Translations under genes and position numbers: made by a program
Assembly (NCBI GenBank): GCA_036397995.1
Contig: DASWHX010000176.1
Coordinates: forward strand, 1 to 9,098
Length of the DNA stretch: 9,098 nt
From: DASWHX01 sp036397995
GTDB lineage: Bacteria > Bacteroidota > Bacteroidia > Cytophagales > Cyclobacteriaceae
Direction: 5' to 3'
The notes under the pieces: generated by a model
Databases searched by the model: none
Told to the model about the DNA's origin: nothing
What the model saw: only the letters and a program-made list of their open reading frames with translations
Shown here: positions 1-7,373 of the stretch, one piece after another
Layout: each line of letters opens with the position of its first letter
How positions within the stretch are numbered: the first letter of the stretch is position 1

Positions 1-142
1 TTTTTACCCAAAACATTATTAAAGTAATTTGTGAAAGTGAAGACCTTAAACTGCTAATAATGTATTGGTTATGGAATTCTAATAATAATGCAATAACTCA
101 ATTCCCTCACGTTTCGTAAAGCTTTAAGGGCAAACTTGGTAA

Positions 143-1861
143 ATGTCAGAGATTGATTGGATTGTCTTATCGGTAACAATTGGGTTTATAGTAACCATAG
201 GGGTTTATAAAAATCGAAAATCACAAAGCTTAAGTAGCTATTTATTAAGTGATAAAAAACTCAATTGGAGGGCAGTAGCCATTTCTATTATAGCCACCCA
301 GGCCAGCGCGATTACTTTTCTTTCCATGCCGGGTCAGGCTTATAGTGATGGACTTGGGTTTATTCAAATTTACTTCGGGCTGCCGCTGGCAATGTTGGTT
401 CTGGCTTACATAATAATGCCCCTGTATAAAAGGTTGAATATCTACACCGCGTATGAATTTTTGGAAATGCGGTTTGATCTTAAAACCCGGGTTCTCGGCT
501 CTATTCTCTTTTTAATTCAGCGGAGTCTTGCTGTTGGATTTACCATCTACGCTCCTTCCCTTATATTTTCGAACATTCTCGGTTGGAATAGCCTGCTGAC
601 CAGCCTGCTTATTGGTGTACTCATAATTATTTATACGGTATCCGGCGGTGCCAAAGCTGTCATGACTACTCACAGGCATCAAATGCTGATTATTTTAATT
701 GGAATGTTCGTTGTAGGGGGTTTTGCTCTTTTCAAATTGCCTGTGGGGGTCAGGTTTCAGGACACTTTTTTAGTAGCTGATACATTTGGAAAATTAAACC
801 CTGTGAGCTTAAATTTTGACATCACGGAACGTTATAATATCTGGTCCGGCCTGATTGGAGGTTTTTTTCTGGCTTTAGCATATTTCGGAACTGATCAATC
901 CCAGGTTCAGCGATATCTATCAGGGAAAACAACTCAAGCAGCTAAGAGAGGTCTGCTTTTCAATGGTATTATCAAAATTCCACTTCAACTGGCAATTCTC
1001 TTCCTCGGAATTCTTGTTTTTACCTTCTATCAGTTCGAAAAACCTCCAATTTTCTTTAATCAAAAACAATATCAAAAGGTAGCTGAAAGTGAATATGGTC
1101 TTGACCTCACTTACCTTGAATCCGTACATAACGAACTTTTCATTCAAAAAAAAGAAAAGCTTAAACACCTCCTGGATAACTCAAGTAACAATTTAACTAC
1201 CGAATTAATAACCATTGAGCTACAGTCAATTGAAAAAAGAATTGATGAAGTCGAAAGTGAGGCGGCAAGATTGATTGCCCTGAATAGTCCTGGTACTACG
1301 ACCAATGATAAGGATCAAATCTTCTTAACTTTTATAACGAACCATTTACCTATAGGCATGGTCGGATTCCTTTTAGCGGTGATCATTTCCGCTTCAATGT
1401 CGTCAGCCTCTTCTATTTTGAATGCTCTGGCAGGAACTTCTATTGTAGACATCTATCAACGCCTGTATAAGTCTGATAAAAAAGACGACCATTATGTTTC
1501 TGCAGGAAGGAAATTCACACTCTTATGGGGCTTGGCCGCCATCGGATTTGCCATTTTTGCCAATTTCACGGAAAACCTGATTCAAGCCATTAATATTGTT
1601 GGGTCTTTGTTTTATGGATCTGTGCTTGGTATTTTCCTGGTAGGCTTTTTCTTCCAAAAAATTAGAGGTAATGCTGTTTTTATTGCGGCGATATGCTCTC
1701 AGGTGCTTGTGTTTATACTCTACCTGGGCACGGATATTTCATTTTTGTGGTTTAATCTTATCGGCACTCTCTTTGTCCCCTTAATTGGTATTATTCTCCA
1801 GATAACTTTTTATAAAGATGATAAACCATTTCATCCGCGAGGATATGCATCGCGAGGTTAA
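143..1861 (+). CDS. Sodium:solute symporter, SSS/SLC5 family
   Basis: This is an inner-membrane secondary transporter that uses the sodium gradient to import a small solute; the substrate cannot be read from the sequence. The 572 residues show about 13 hydrophobic helices (roughly 5-23, 45-65, 75-93, 117-142, 150-168, 180-199, 233-250, 272-296, 402-430, 456-473, 480-504, 510-529, 533-555), the usual SSS topology. Family signatures are the GTDQSQVQRYL segment at 249-259 and the serine-rich helix at 416-438 ending in DIYQ. By my alignment from memory, A417, S420 and S421 match the Na2-site residues A361, S364 and S365 of vSGLT. Residues about 300-390 form a polar, charged, probably helical insert between helices 8 and 9; I recall similar inserts in Bacteroidota relatives. 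The ATG at 143 begins just before the first helix. The stop overlaps that of the minus-strand small gene. Confidence 0.93.
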   Translation: MSEIDWIVLSVTIGFIVTIGVYKNRKSQSLSSYLLSDKKLNWRAVAISIIATQASAITFLSMPGQAYSDGLGFIQIYFGLPLAMLVLAYIIMPLYKRLNIYTAYEFLEMRFDLKTRVLGSILFLIQRSLAVGFTIYAPSLIFSNILGWNSLLTSLLIGVLIIIYTVSGGAKAVMTTHRHQMLIILIGMFVVGGFALFKLPVGVRFQDTFLVADTFGKLNPVSLNFDITERYNIWSGLIGGFFLALAYFGTDQSQVQRYLSGKTTQAAKRGLLFNGIIKIPLQLAILFLGILVFTFYQFEKPPIFFNQKQYQKVAESEYGLDLTYLESVHNELFIQKKEKLKHLLDNSSNNLTTELITIELQSIEKRIDEVESEAARLIALNSPGTTTNDKDQIFLTFITNHLPIGMVGFLLAVIISASMSSASSILNALAGTSIVDIYQRLYKSDKKDDHYVSAGRKFTLLWGLAAIGFAIFANFTENLIQAINIVGSLFYGSVLGIFLVGFFFQKIRGNAVFIAAICSQVLVFILYLGTDISFLWFNLIGTLFVPLIGIILQITFYKDDKPFHPRGYASRG

Positions 1862-2016
1862 TCTGGCAGGGTATTCTTGGTAACCCAATATCTATACCCA
1901 ATTATTACCTTATCCAGAGCAGATAATTGATTTAAGTCTTTCTTGCTGTATCTGGGAAGGATAATCTTATTTATCCTGGCCAACATTCTAAATAAATTCC
2001 GGGCTAAATTCTGCAT
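1858..2016 (-). CDS. Small basic 52-residue protein, conserved-looking, function unknown
   Basis: Reading the minus strand from the ATG at 2016-2014 gives 52 residues ending at a TAA complementary to 1858-1860. The product has ten Lys/Arg and only three Asp, net charge about +7. Notable blocks are LARINKIILPRYSKKDL (residues 12-28) and DKVIIGYRYWVTKN (35-48). It has no signal peptide and no clear membrane helix. From memory, very short proteins with an NK-x-x-LP-x-x-xKKDL block and a GYRYWVTKN-like end recur across Bacteroidota, sometimes labelled SsrA-binding protein without being SmpB; I could not check this. The frame runs open upstream to about 2080 with no earlier ATG. Met11 (1986) is an alternative start, but it would leave only 42 residues. 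The stop overlaps the symporter stop through the shared TTAA at 1858-1861. The role is unknown; a nucleic-acid or ribosome-associated role would fit the charge but is only a guess. Confidence 0.7.
   Translation of the reverse strand: MQNLARNLFRMLARINKIILPRYSKKDLNQLSALDKVIIGYRYWVTKNTLPD
1869..1899. repeat. Nested inverted repeat after the symporter stop
   Basis: GGGTAT (1869-1874) pairs with ATACCC (1894-1899), and inside it TTGG (1877-1880) pairs with CCAA (1885-1888) around a TAAC loop. It lies 8 bases past the symporter stop and inside the 3' end of the opposing small gene. It could help end symporter transcripts, but no T-tract follows and coding constraint may explain it. Confidence 0.25.
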
Positions 2017-2119
2017 TCTATTGAAATAATAAATTGGATATTTTCTTATATTAACAAAGGGAACAATATTTGCAATATATTAAAGTAATATTCATATTGA
2101 ACGAAAAATCACAGGTTAG
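2017..2119. other. AT-rich divergent spacer between the small basic gene and the zinc-ribbon gene
   Basis: This 103-base spacer must hold the start signals of both divergent genes. The best Bacteroidota-like -7 match on the plus strand is AATATTTG at 2065-2072 (one mismatch to TAnnTTTG), but no TTG lies at the right distance upstream. I found no convincing promoter on the minus strand and no repeat or RNA gene. Confidence 0.3.
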
Positions 2120-3031
2120 ATGAGGGAACCACAATTTCTTAAATTCCTGGAAGCATGGCATCAGATAATGATAATTCTGGCTCTCGGAGCAATTGTAGTG
2201 GCAATTTTGTTTTTTGTATATCATAAATTAAGAAGCTCGGCTTTTAAGCAGCCTAAGGCAAAATACGACTATCTGAAGTTACATGAAATAAGATACTATT
2301 GGTATTCGGTTTTATCCATATCAATTGCAATCGGCATGGTTGCCAATACTTATGATGATGAAACTGTAAGCTTAAGCATCGTCTGGTTCTTTGTTCGCTG
2401 CTTTATCAGTATTGCTATTGCTACTTTGTTCGGGTATGTCATCTACCTCATTCTAAAGTTCTATTATCCTACAAAACTTCAACGAAAACTCATGAAGCTT
2501 CGGTATCAACCCAGAATCTCGAAGACTGGAAAAGAGATGCAATTATTAAGTGAAGAGGAGGAAGATGTCCATCTGGATGAGGGAAGGCAAGCCGAAGAAA
2601 ATGTATTTTCTATTGATTATGATGTGTGGGTTGACACTGAGACCGGGGAAGTCAAAATTGAAAAGTATGCTGGAGAACTTGAAGCATTACGATGCAACAC
2701 ATGCGGTTTCCAAACCATGCAGTTGAACCGTGAAGAAATAATCAAATCGGCCACAAAGGAAGAGGCCGGTGAACTGCTCAAATATTACCAGTGTGCATAC
2801 TGCAAAAGCAGACGAACAACCTCTCACCGTATATCACCAATCATAGACTCGATGGATCAGTTCAAACTGCCATTAGGAGCATCATATGTTGGCGAGCGAA
2901 AAGTAAAATCCATAATGATTCAGATTGTGGATACAAAGGGAGAATTGCGGGAATTCTTTTTTCAGAATACCGCTCAGGCCAGGCAATTCCTTGAAGAATT
3001 TGATTTTGACAGACTTCCGGTAGAGGAATAA
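2120..3031 (+). CDS. Membrane protein with cytoplasmic zinc-ribbon domain, function unknown
   Basis: I do not recognise a named family. The 303-residue product has hydrophobic segments at about 16-35, 60-76 and 85-112, followed by a basic stretch (113-140) that favours a cytoplasmic C-terminal half, and an acidic linker (144-160, with EEEED). Two CxxC knuckles, C192/C195 and C225/C228, 29 residues apart, form a plausible four-cysteine zinc ribbon. Two further alpha/beta-looking stretches flank it at 160-190 and 262-300. There is no kinase, nuclease or protease motif that I can identify. It could be a membrane-tethered regulator or an assembly factor; this is inference. It stands 121 bases before the S41 protease gene on the same strand, with a weak hairpin between them, so co-transcription is possible but not shown. 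The start at 2120 places the first helix near the N-terminus, and no Shine-Dalgarno sequence is evident. Confidence 0.85.
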   Translation: MREPQFLKFLEAWHQIMIILALGAIVVAILFFVYHKLRSSAFKQPKAKYDYLKLHEIRYYWYSVLSISIAIGMVANTYDDETVSLSIVWFFVRCFISIAIATLFGYVIYLILKFYYPTKLQRKLMKLRYQPRISKTGKEMQLLSEEEEDVHLDEGRQAEENVFSIDYDVWVDTETGEVKIEKYAGELEALRCNTCGFQTMQLNREEIIKSATKEEAGELLKYYQCAYCKSRRTTSHRISPIIDSMDQFKLPLGASYVGERKVKSIMIQIVDTKGELREFFFQNTAQARQFLEEFDFDRLPVEE

Positions 3032-3087
3032 TTTTTCCATTTTTTTAAATACCGTACTCTACAAAAATGGCCTTTGTGGAATAAAAT

Positions 3088-3100
3088 TGGGTAAAACCCA
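3088..3100 (+). terminator. Weak hairpin, possible terminator of the zinc-ribbon gene
   Basis: TGGGT and ACCCA form a five-base-pair stem around an AAA loop, followed within a few bases by a GTTTTG stretch and then ATTTT. It lies 57 bases after the stop at 3031 and 53 bases before the next start. The stem is short, so partial termination or no function are both possible. Confidence 0.3.
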
Positions 3101-3152
3101 TCGTTTTGAATTAATTTTCCGTATAGAATGAATATAATTTAAGTGAATTGAC

Positions 3153-5237
3153 ATGAAATATGTAGTTGGGTTAATCATTGTTACACTGGTCTCTTTTATT
3201 GGGATAAAGACCTACCTTCCGTCTGAAGAACACTTGAATGAGTCACCGCAATTTATTGTCCTTACAAGTGGAGATACAAGTAAAATCCTCAAGCCGGAAG
3301 CTCACTATGGCAGGGAAGCTCAATTGGTTACTCAGCTCCTACAACAGTATCATTTTAGAAAAACTTCAGTGGATGATTCCTTGTCGGCCATAATTTTCAA
3401 AGATTATATCGAATCCTATGATAATAACAAAGTTTACTTTCTAAAATCAGACCTTGACACTTTCGAAAAATTCAGGTTCCGGATTGATGATGACTTAAAA
3501 GCCGGCCGGCTGGAATTTCCTTATCAGCTTTTCGAAGTTTTTAAAGCCAGGTTTTTCGAAAAGAACGATTTTGTTATGGAGTTACTTGGGCAAGACTTTG
3601 ATTTTTCCCTGGATGAATATTATGATTCAGACAGAACCAAAGCAGAATGGCCTCGAACTGAAAATGAACAAAATGAAGTGTGGAGAAAAATTCTCAAAGC
3701 TCAGTTGCTTAATCATAAATTGACAGGGAAGGACATTGCGGAATCAAAGGAAATACTTAGAAAACGCTACGAGGGATATCGCAAAGCAATTGCACAATAT
3801 TCCAGTGAAGATATTTTTCAGCAGTATTTGAACTCCTTCACACAATCCTATGATCCGCATACCAACTATTTTTCTCCCGTATCGGCTCAAAGCTTTATGA
3901 TTGATTTGAATCTCTCTTTGGAAGGAATAGGTGCCCGGTTAACAACCGATGGAGATTACACCATTATTGCCAATGTTGTTGCCGGTGGGCCTGCTTTTAA
4001 AAGCAATATGATTCATGAAAACGACAAAATTACCGGAGTTGCCCAGGGAGATGAAGAGAAATTTGTCGATGTAATTGGCTGGCGGGTGACCGATGTTGTA
4101 AAACTAATAAGGGGACCCAAAGGATCAATTGTCCGATTGCAGGTAATTCCCGCCGGAGAAGCTACTAATGCTATTCCAATCATTGTCCGCCTGATTAGGG
4201 AAAAAATTCAGCTCGAGGATGAAAAAGTTACCAGCGAAGTTATCCCTATTAATAAAAATGGAAAGGATTATAAACTTGGTGTAATTACTGTTCCTTCTTT
4301 TTATTTTGATTATGATGCTTACCGGAAGGGGGATATGGATTTTAATAGCACAAGCCGGGATGTGCGGAAAATTCTTGGGACATTTAATGAGGAAGCTGTA
4401 AATGGTGTTTTGATAGATCTACGAAGAAATGGCGGAGGCAGTTTGCAGGAAGCCATAGATCTTACAGGACTATTTATTAAGGATGGACCAGTCGTACAAG
4501 TACGATCACGAAATGGAAGTGTTGAGCAATATGAAGATACAGACAGAAATGTGGTGTGGGAAGGCCCATTAGCAGTTCTTACCAACAGGTTTAGTGCTTC
4601 AGCTTCAGAAATTTTTTCTGGCGCCATTCAGGATTACCAGAGAGGGGTCATAATTGGTGAGCAAACCTATGGCAAGGGTACCGTTCAAAATATGATAGAT
4701 CTCTCAAGGTTCATGGAATTGGGAGAAGGCAAAGCAGGAGAGGTCAAACTTACCCAGGCTAAATTTTATAGAATTAACGGAAACAGCACACAACTGAAAG
4801 GCGTTACTCCGGACGTAAATCTTCCCTCTGCCTATGATGCATCAATCTTTGGTGAAGGCAGTAAACCCACCGCATTGAAATATGACGAGATTCAATCCGC
4901 GAAATTTTCGAAAACTGGTAAAGTTGATTCAGACCTAATCGCCAGGCTGAATAATAGTTACCTCGAAAGGCTTGAAAATGATCCTGAATTAAAGGGATTA
5001 CAGGAAGAAATTAAAGAATCCAATGAGAATCGTAATAATACGGTTCAATCCCTTAAGGAAGATATAAGAAAGAAGGAGTTGGAGGAGATGGAACAACGAA
5101 GAGCGGCCAGGGCTAAACTTTCCGGAGCTATTGTAAACCCCGAATCCAAGAATATGAAATTAGTTGAAATGCATGATCCTTATTTAAAGGAAGGACTTCT
5201 TATATTGGCAGAACTGGTTTCATTAAATATTGGATAA
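3153..5237 (+). CDS. C-terminal processing peptidase, S41 family (Prc/Tsp-like)
   Basis: This is an envelope serine protease that degrades or trims proteins from their C-termini. The 694-residue architecture matches Prc. It has an N-terminal hydrophobic segment (about 4-18), which may be an export signal or uncleaved anchor because no clear cleavage site is seen. A helical N-terminal domain (about 45-245) contains the SYDPHTNYFSP block at 232-242. A PDZ domain follows (about 248-335, with the GIGARL loop), then the S41 catalytic core (about 345-555), and a charged, helical C-terminal domain like DUF3340 (about 560-690). The Ser-Lys dyad is S483 in FSASASEIF and K508 in TYGKGTVQ, 25 residues apart as in E. 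coli Prc. The segment LRRNGGGS (423-430) is also typical. All expected catalytic features are present, so it should be active. The DUF72 gene starts 5 bases downstream and is probably co-transcribed. Substrates are unknown. Confidence 0.97.
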   Translation: MKYVVGLIIVTLVSFIGIKTYLPSEEHLNESPQFIVLTSGDTSKILKPEAHYGREAQLVTQLLQQYHFRKTSVDDSLSAIIFKDYIESYDNNKVYFLKSDLDTFEKFRFRIDDDLKAGRLEFPYQLFEVFKARFFEKNDFVMELLGQDFDFSLDEYYDSDRTKAEWPRTENEQNEVWRKILKAQLLNHKLTGKDIAESKEILRKRYEGYRKAIAQYSSEDIFQQYLNSFTQSYDPHTNYFSPVSAQSFMIDLNLSLEGIGARLTTDGDYTIIANVVAGGPAFKSNMIHENDKITGVAQGDEEKFVDVIGWRVTDVVKLIRGPKGSIVRLQVIPAGEATNAIPIIVRLIREKIQLEDEKVTSEVIPINKNGKDYKLGVITVPSFYFDYDAYRKGDMDFNSTSRDVRKILGTFNEEAVNGVLIDLRRNGGGSLQEAIDLTGLFIKDGPVVQVRSRNGSVEQYEDTDRNVVWEGPLAVLTNRFSASASEIFSGAIQDYQRGVIIGEQTYGKGTVQNMIDLSRFMELGEGKAGEVKLTQAKFYRINGNSTQLKGVTPDVNLPSAYDASIFGEGSKPTALKYDEIQSAKFSKTGKVDSDLIARLNNSYLERLENDPELKGLQEEIKESNENRNNTVQSLKEDIRKKELEEMEQRRAARAKLSGAIVNPESKNMKLVEMHDPYLKEGLLILAELVSLNIG

Positions 5238-5242
5238 AACTC

Positions 5243-6127
5243 ATGAAGTTTGGAAGAGTGTCAGCTGAAGAACTTGATCAGCTTGAGCTTTCGTTACCAT
5301 CAGATCACAAAAGTATCCGTGAACTTTCAGGAAAGAAAAGTAAAGCTCCAAAAGTCTATATAGGATGCGCAAAATGGGGCAGGAAAGAGTGGTTGGGTTT
5401 GCTTTATCCTGAAGGAACCTCTGAAAAAGACTTTCTGAATAATTATGTCAACCATTTCAACGCCATTGAATTAAACGGAACCTTTTATGGAACCAAAAAA
5501 GCACATATTGAAAAATGGGCGGAATCTGGAGTAAAAGGATTCAAATTTTGCCCAAAATTCACCCAGATTATCAGCCATAGAAAAAGACTGAAAGAAGCTG
5601 AACAAATAACTGAATATTACCTGGACGCGATAAATGCTTTTGGGGATTATCTTGGGAAAGCATTTCTGCAATTGCCGGAGAATTTCGGCCCCAAAAATTT
5701 CGATATTTTCAAAAGTTATATTCAGTCATTGCCCGGGGATGCCCCAGTGACCGTTGAATTAAGACATAAAGGATGGTTTGAAGACAAAACTATTTTTGAT
5801 GAAACCGTTTCTATGCTTCGTGAAAATAATAAGGGAATTGTAATTACTGATGTTGCGGGCAGGAGGGATGCCTTGCATATGGCAATAACTACTCCATATA
5901 CTTTTATCAGGTTTAATGGCTACGATTTACATCAGTCCGATTATTCCAGAATGGATGAATGGGCCTTGAGATTAAAGTCCTGGCTGGAATCCGGATTAGA
6001 GGAAATTTATTTCTTTCTTCATCAGGAAGACGAAAGACACACTCCGGAAACGTCATCATATTTTACAGGTAAAATCAATGAAGTATGTAACCTTGACCTG
6101 CGTCTCCCCAACTTCCTGAATCAATAA
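5243..6127 (+). CDS. DUF72 (YecE-like) family protein
   Basis: The 294-residue product belongs to DUF72, a widespread TIM-barrel-like family without an established biochemical role. The domain runs from about residue 37 to 290. It opens with VYIGCAKWG (38-46) and continues with ELNGTFYG (76-83), a K-F-x-x-K-F block with a following His (101-112), LQLPENF (142-148), VELRHKGWF (171-179), a strand with D203, and R223 in FIRFNG. The closing HQEDERHTPET segment (260-270) occupies the place of the family's usual final motif. Residues 1-35 are a polar, low-hydrophobicity extension with no signal peptide, so the protein is cytoplasmic. It starts 5 bases after the S41 protease stop without a Shine-Dalgarno sequence, which suggests one transcript and perhaps coupled translation. 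Whether the pairing is meaningful is unknown. The gene ends 3 bases from an opposing gene. Confidence 0.96.
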   Translation: MKFGRVSAEELDQLELSLPSDHKSIRELSGKKSKAPKVYIGCAKWGRKEWLGLLYPEGTSEKDFLNNYVNHFNAIELNGTFYGTKKAHIEKWAESGVKGFKFCPKFTQIISHRKRLKEAEQITEYYLDAINAFGDYLGKAFLQLPENFGPKNFDIFKSYIQSLPGDAPVTVELRHKGWFEDKTIFDETVSMLRENNKGIVITDVAGRRDALHMAITTPYTFIRFNGYDLHQSDYSRMDEWALRLKSWLESGLEEIYFFLHQEDERHTPETSSYFTGKINEVCNLDLRLPNFLNQ

Positions 6128-6130
6128 ATA

Positions 6131-6985
6131 TTACTTGTTCTTTCCTTCAGTTAAACCTGGATCTAATTCAAGGTCAATCGATAGTGGCTCAAGTTTGATC
6201 ATTTCAGATTCCGAGAATGTGCTTTTCCAGATTAATTGCATGTTTGCAAACTGCATGTCAGTAACCTTGCCAGGTACATGAAATGTGGCGTTAAATTTTC
6301 CATTTTCGCCGCTGTGCAGTAATTGGTTTCTCTCTTTGCGGTTATCGTTGGCATACTCCTGGCCATTTTCAAGTTTCAAAGTAATTTTACCCGGCTGCAG
6401 TATTCCCATTTGAGTTCCCTGATATTGAAATTTAAAAGTTACTGAAGTCTCTTTGGTTTCTTTCTTAATCTTATCCAAATTACAACTGAATGAACCGGCC
6501 TTAAAGTCATTAACAGACGGAGGCAGTTGAAAGGGCTCACCTTCCTGGACTTTTCCATTTGCCGACACACGGTAAAAGCCATCCATCAGAACAGAGAATT
6601 TTTCCACATGGAAATTATTTCCGCCTGTTACCTTTAGAGTTTGTGATTCCGATGAGTGCGGATCTATAACAATATTTAATCCCTTAAACAATCCACCTCC
6701 GCCTGTTGGATGATATTCTCCAAATTCATATCTGAGTAGTGGTTCTGCCCCCTTAAAGTACAGAAAGTCATCGGTTTTATTGGTTATCTGCATTTTAACT
6801 AAAGTAAATTCCTGCTGGGAGTGGGCTTCAGTAATCTCGATAGTAAACTCAGGAGACTCTGCCTTTACCTTTCTGTAATGATTTTCATGCTTTGGATCAT
6901 CATTTTTGCGCTGGGCTGATGCCTCAAATCCAATGGTCAAAAGAACGATAATATGCGTGTAAGCGATTATGCGTAATAAAAACAT
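6131..6985 (-). CDS. Secreted beta-rich protein of unknown function
   Basis: This 284-residue protein begins with a likely Sec signal peptide: basic R5, a hydrophobic core at about 8-20, and a plausible cleavage after ASA at residue 24. The mature part is rich in alternating hydrophobic/polar strands and probably folds into beta sandwiches. One unit spans about 45-140 (ITNKTDDFLYF at 67-77 resembles Ig-like or DUF4352-style strands) and a second about 175-270. A glycine run, TGGGG, lies at 94-98. The mature protein has a single cysteine (C168), so no disulfide is expected and it is not a lipoprotein. I find no catalytic motif; a periplasmic or surface binding role is an inference. It converges on the DUF72 gene with a 3-base gap and diverges from the small membrane protein gene at 7063. 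The start gives a well-formed signal peptide and is preceded by AT-rich sequence without a Shine-Dalgarno site. Confidence 0.85.
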   Translation of the reverse strand: MFLLRIIAYTHIIVLLTIGFEASAQRKNDDPKHENHYRKVKAESPEFTIEITEAHSQQEFTLVKMQITNKTDDFLYFKGAEPLLRYEFGEYHPTGGGGLFKGLNIVIDPHSSESQTLKVTGGNNFHVEKFSVLMDGFYRVSANGKVQEGEPFQLPPSVNDFKAGSFSCNLDKIKKETKETSVTFKFQYQGTQMGILQPGKITLKLENGQEYANDNRKERNQLLHSGENGKFNATFHVPGKVTDMQFANMQLIWKSTFSESEMIKLEPLSIDLELDPGLTEGKNK

Positions 6986-7019
6986 ATAAATAATAGTTTA
7001 ATGTAAAATGATATACCTA

Positions 7020-7027
7020 TAACTTTG
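7020..7027 (+). promoter_or_regulatory. Candidate Bacteroidota -7 element for the 7063 gene
   Basis: TAACTTTG fits the Bacteroidota -7 consensus TAnnTTTG exactly and lies 35 bases before the ATG at 7063. The matching -33 TTG is weak: only GTTTA around 6996-7000 is near the expected distance. Transcription would begin near 7033. Confidence 0.5.
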
Positions 7028-7034
7028 TAAAACA

Positions 7035-7042
7035 CAAATATA
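7035..7042 (-). promoter_or_regulatory. Candidate Bacteroidota -7 element for the secreted protein gene
   Basis: On the minus strand this reads TATATTTG, an exact match to TAnnTTTG, 49 bases before the ATG at 6985. No good -33 TTG is visible upstream. The surroundings are very AT-rich, so a chance match is possible. Transcription would begin near 7029, almost on top of the opposing start. Confidence 0.42.
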
Positions 7043-7062
7043 TAATTATAAAATATAATAAA

Positions 7063-7359
7063 ATGACTCAATTTTCAGAATTGTTTTACAACCTGAGCCT
7101 ATATCTGCTTATCCTGAGTACTTTGTTGTCTTTCTTTCTGGGTTCGGTAGATATTAGGTTTTTGGGCTCAAAAACTCTTTGGCACCTTATCCGAAGGTAT
7201 GTAGTAGTTTCTTTGTTGACTATGGTGATTCTTTCAGCAATGCTAGTTGCTGCCGGCTTGTTGGTTACACTTGATTTCAGCTTGCTTTTTACAAGCCTCG
7301 GCTTAAACCTGGCTTCCGTCCTTATTTTCTTCCTATTCACAAATCCTGCAGAAAAATAG
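7063..7359 (+). CDS. Small three-helix membrane protein, function unknown
   Basis: I do not recognise this 98-residue protein. It is almost wholly hydrophobic, with predicted helices at about 8-28, 46-69 and 73-92 and a short basic loop (R32, K37, R44, R45) between the first two. That loop probably faces the cytoplasm, which would put the N-terminus outside by the positive-inside rule; this is inference. There are no cysteines or recognisable motifs. It has its own candidate promoter (7020-7027) and lies 45 bases upstream of the P1 peptidase gene on the same strand, so the two may share a transcript. A frame of similar length runs antisense at 7086-7385. I prefer the plus frame because of its coherent membrane-helix pattern, the upstream promoter and the fit with neighbouring gene direction. 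Confidence 0.75.
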   Translation: MTQFSELFYNLSLYLLILSTLLSFFLGSVDIRFLGSKTLWHLIRRYVVVSLLTMVILSAMLVAAGLLVTLDFSLLFTSLGLNLASVLIFFLFTNPAEK

Positions 7360-7373
7360 CCGGCGAATTTTTC
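7351..7373 (+). terminator. Inverted repeat at the stop of the small membrane gene, possible weak terminator
   Basis: GAAAAAT (7351-7357) and ATTTTTC (7367-7373) are perfect complements around a nine-base loop containing GCCGGC, and the repeat spans the stop codon. The stem is A/T-only and so unstable as RNA. It might attenuate read-through into the peptidase gene, but the evidence is slight. Confidence 0.3.

Noticed and set aside
3..119. Open plus-strand frame running in from the left edge to a TAA at 117-119, about 38 residues
   Set aside because: It is short, has an Asn-run ending and no recognisable similarity. It could equally be a chance frame in the leader of the symporter gene.
920..1168. 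Minus-strand open frame inside the symporter gene
   Set aside because: It is antisense to a well-supported transporter, is rich in Phe/Lys from AT-rich reverse reading, and has no coherent domain.
4319..4627. Minus-strand open frame of about 100 residues inside the S41 protease gene
   Set aside because: It lies opposite the conserved catalytic core, whose codon constraint explains the open antisense frame.
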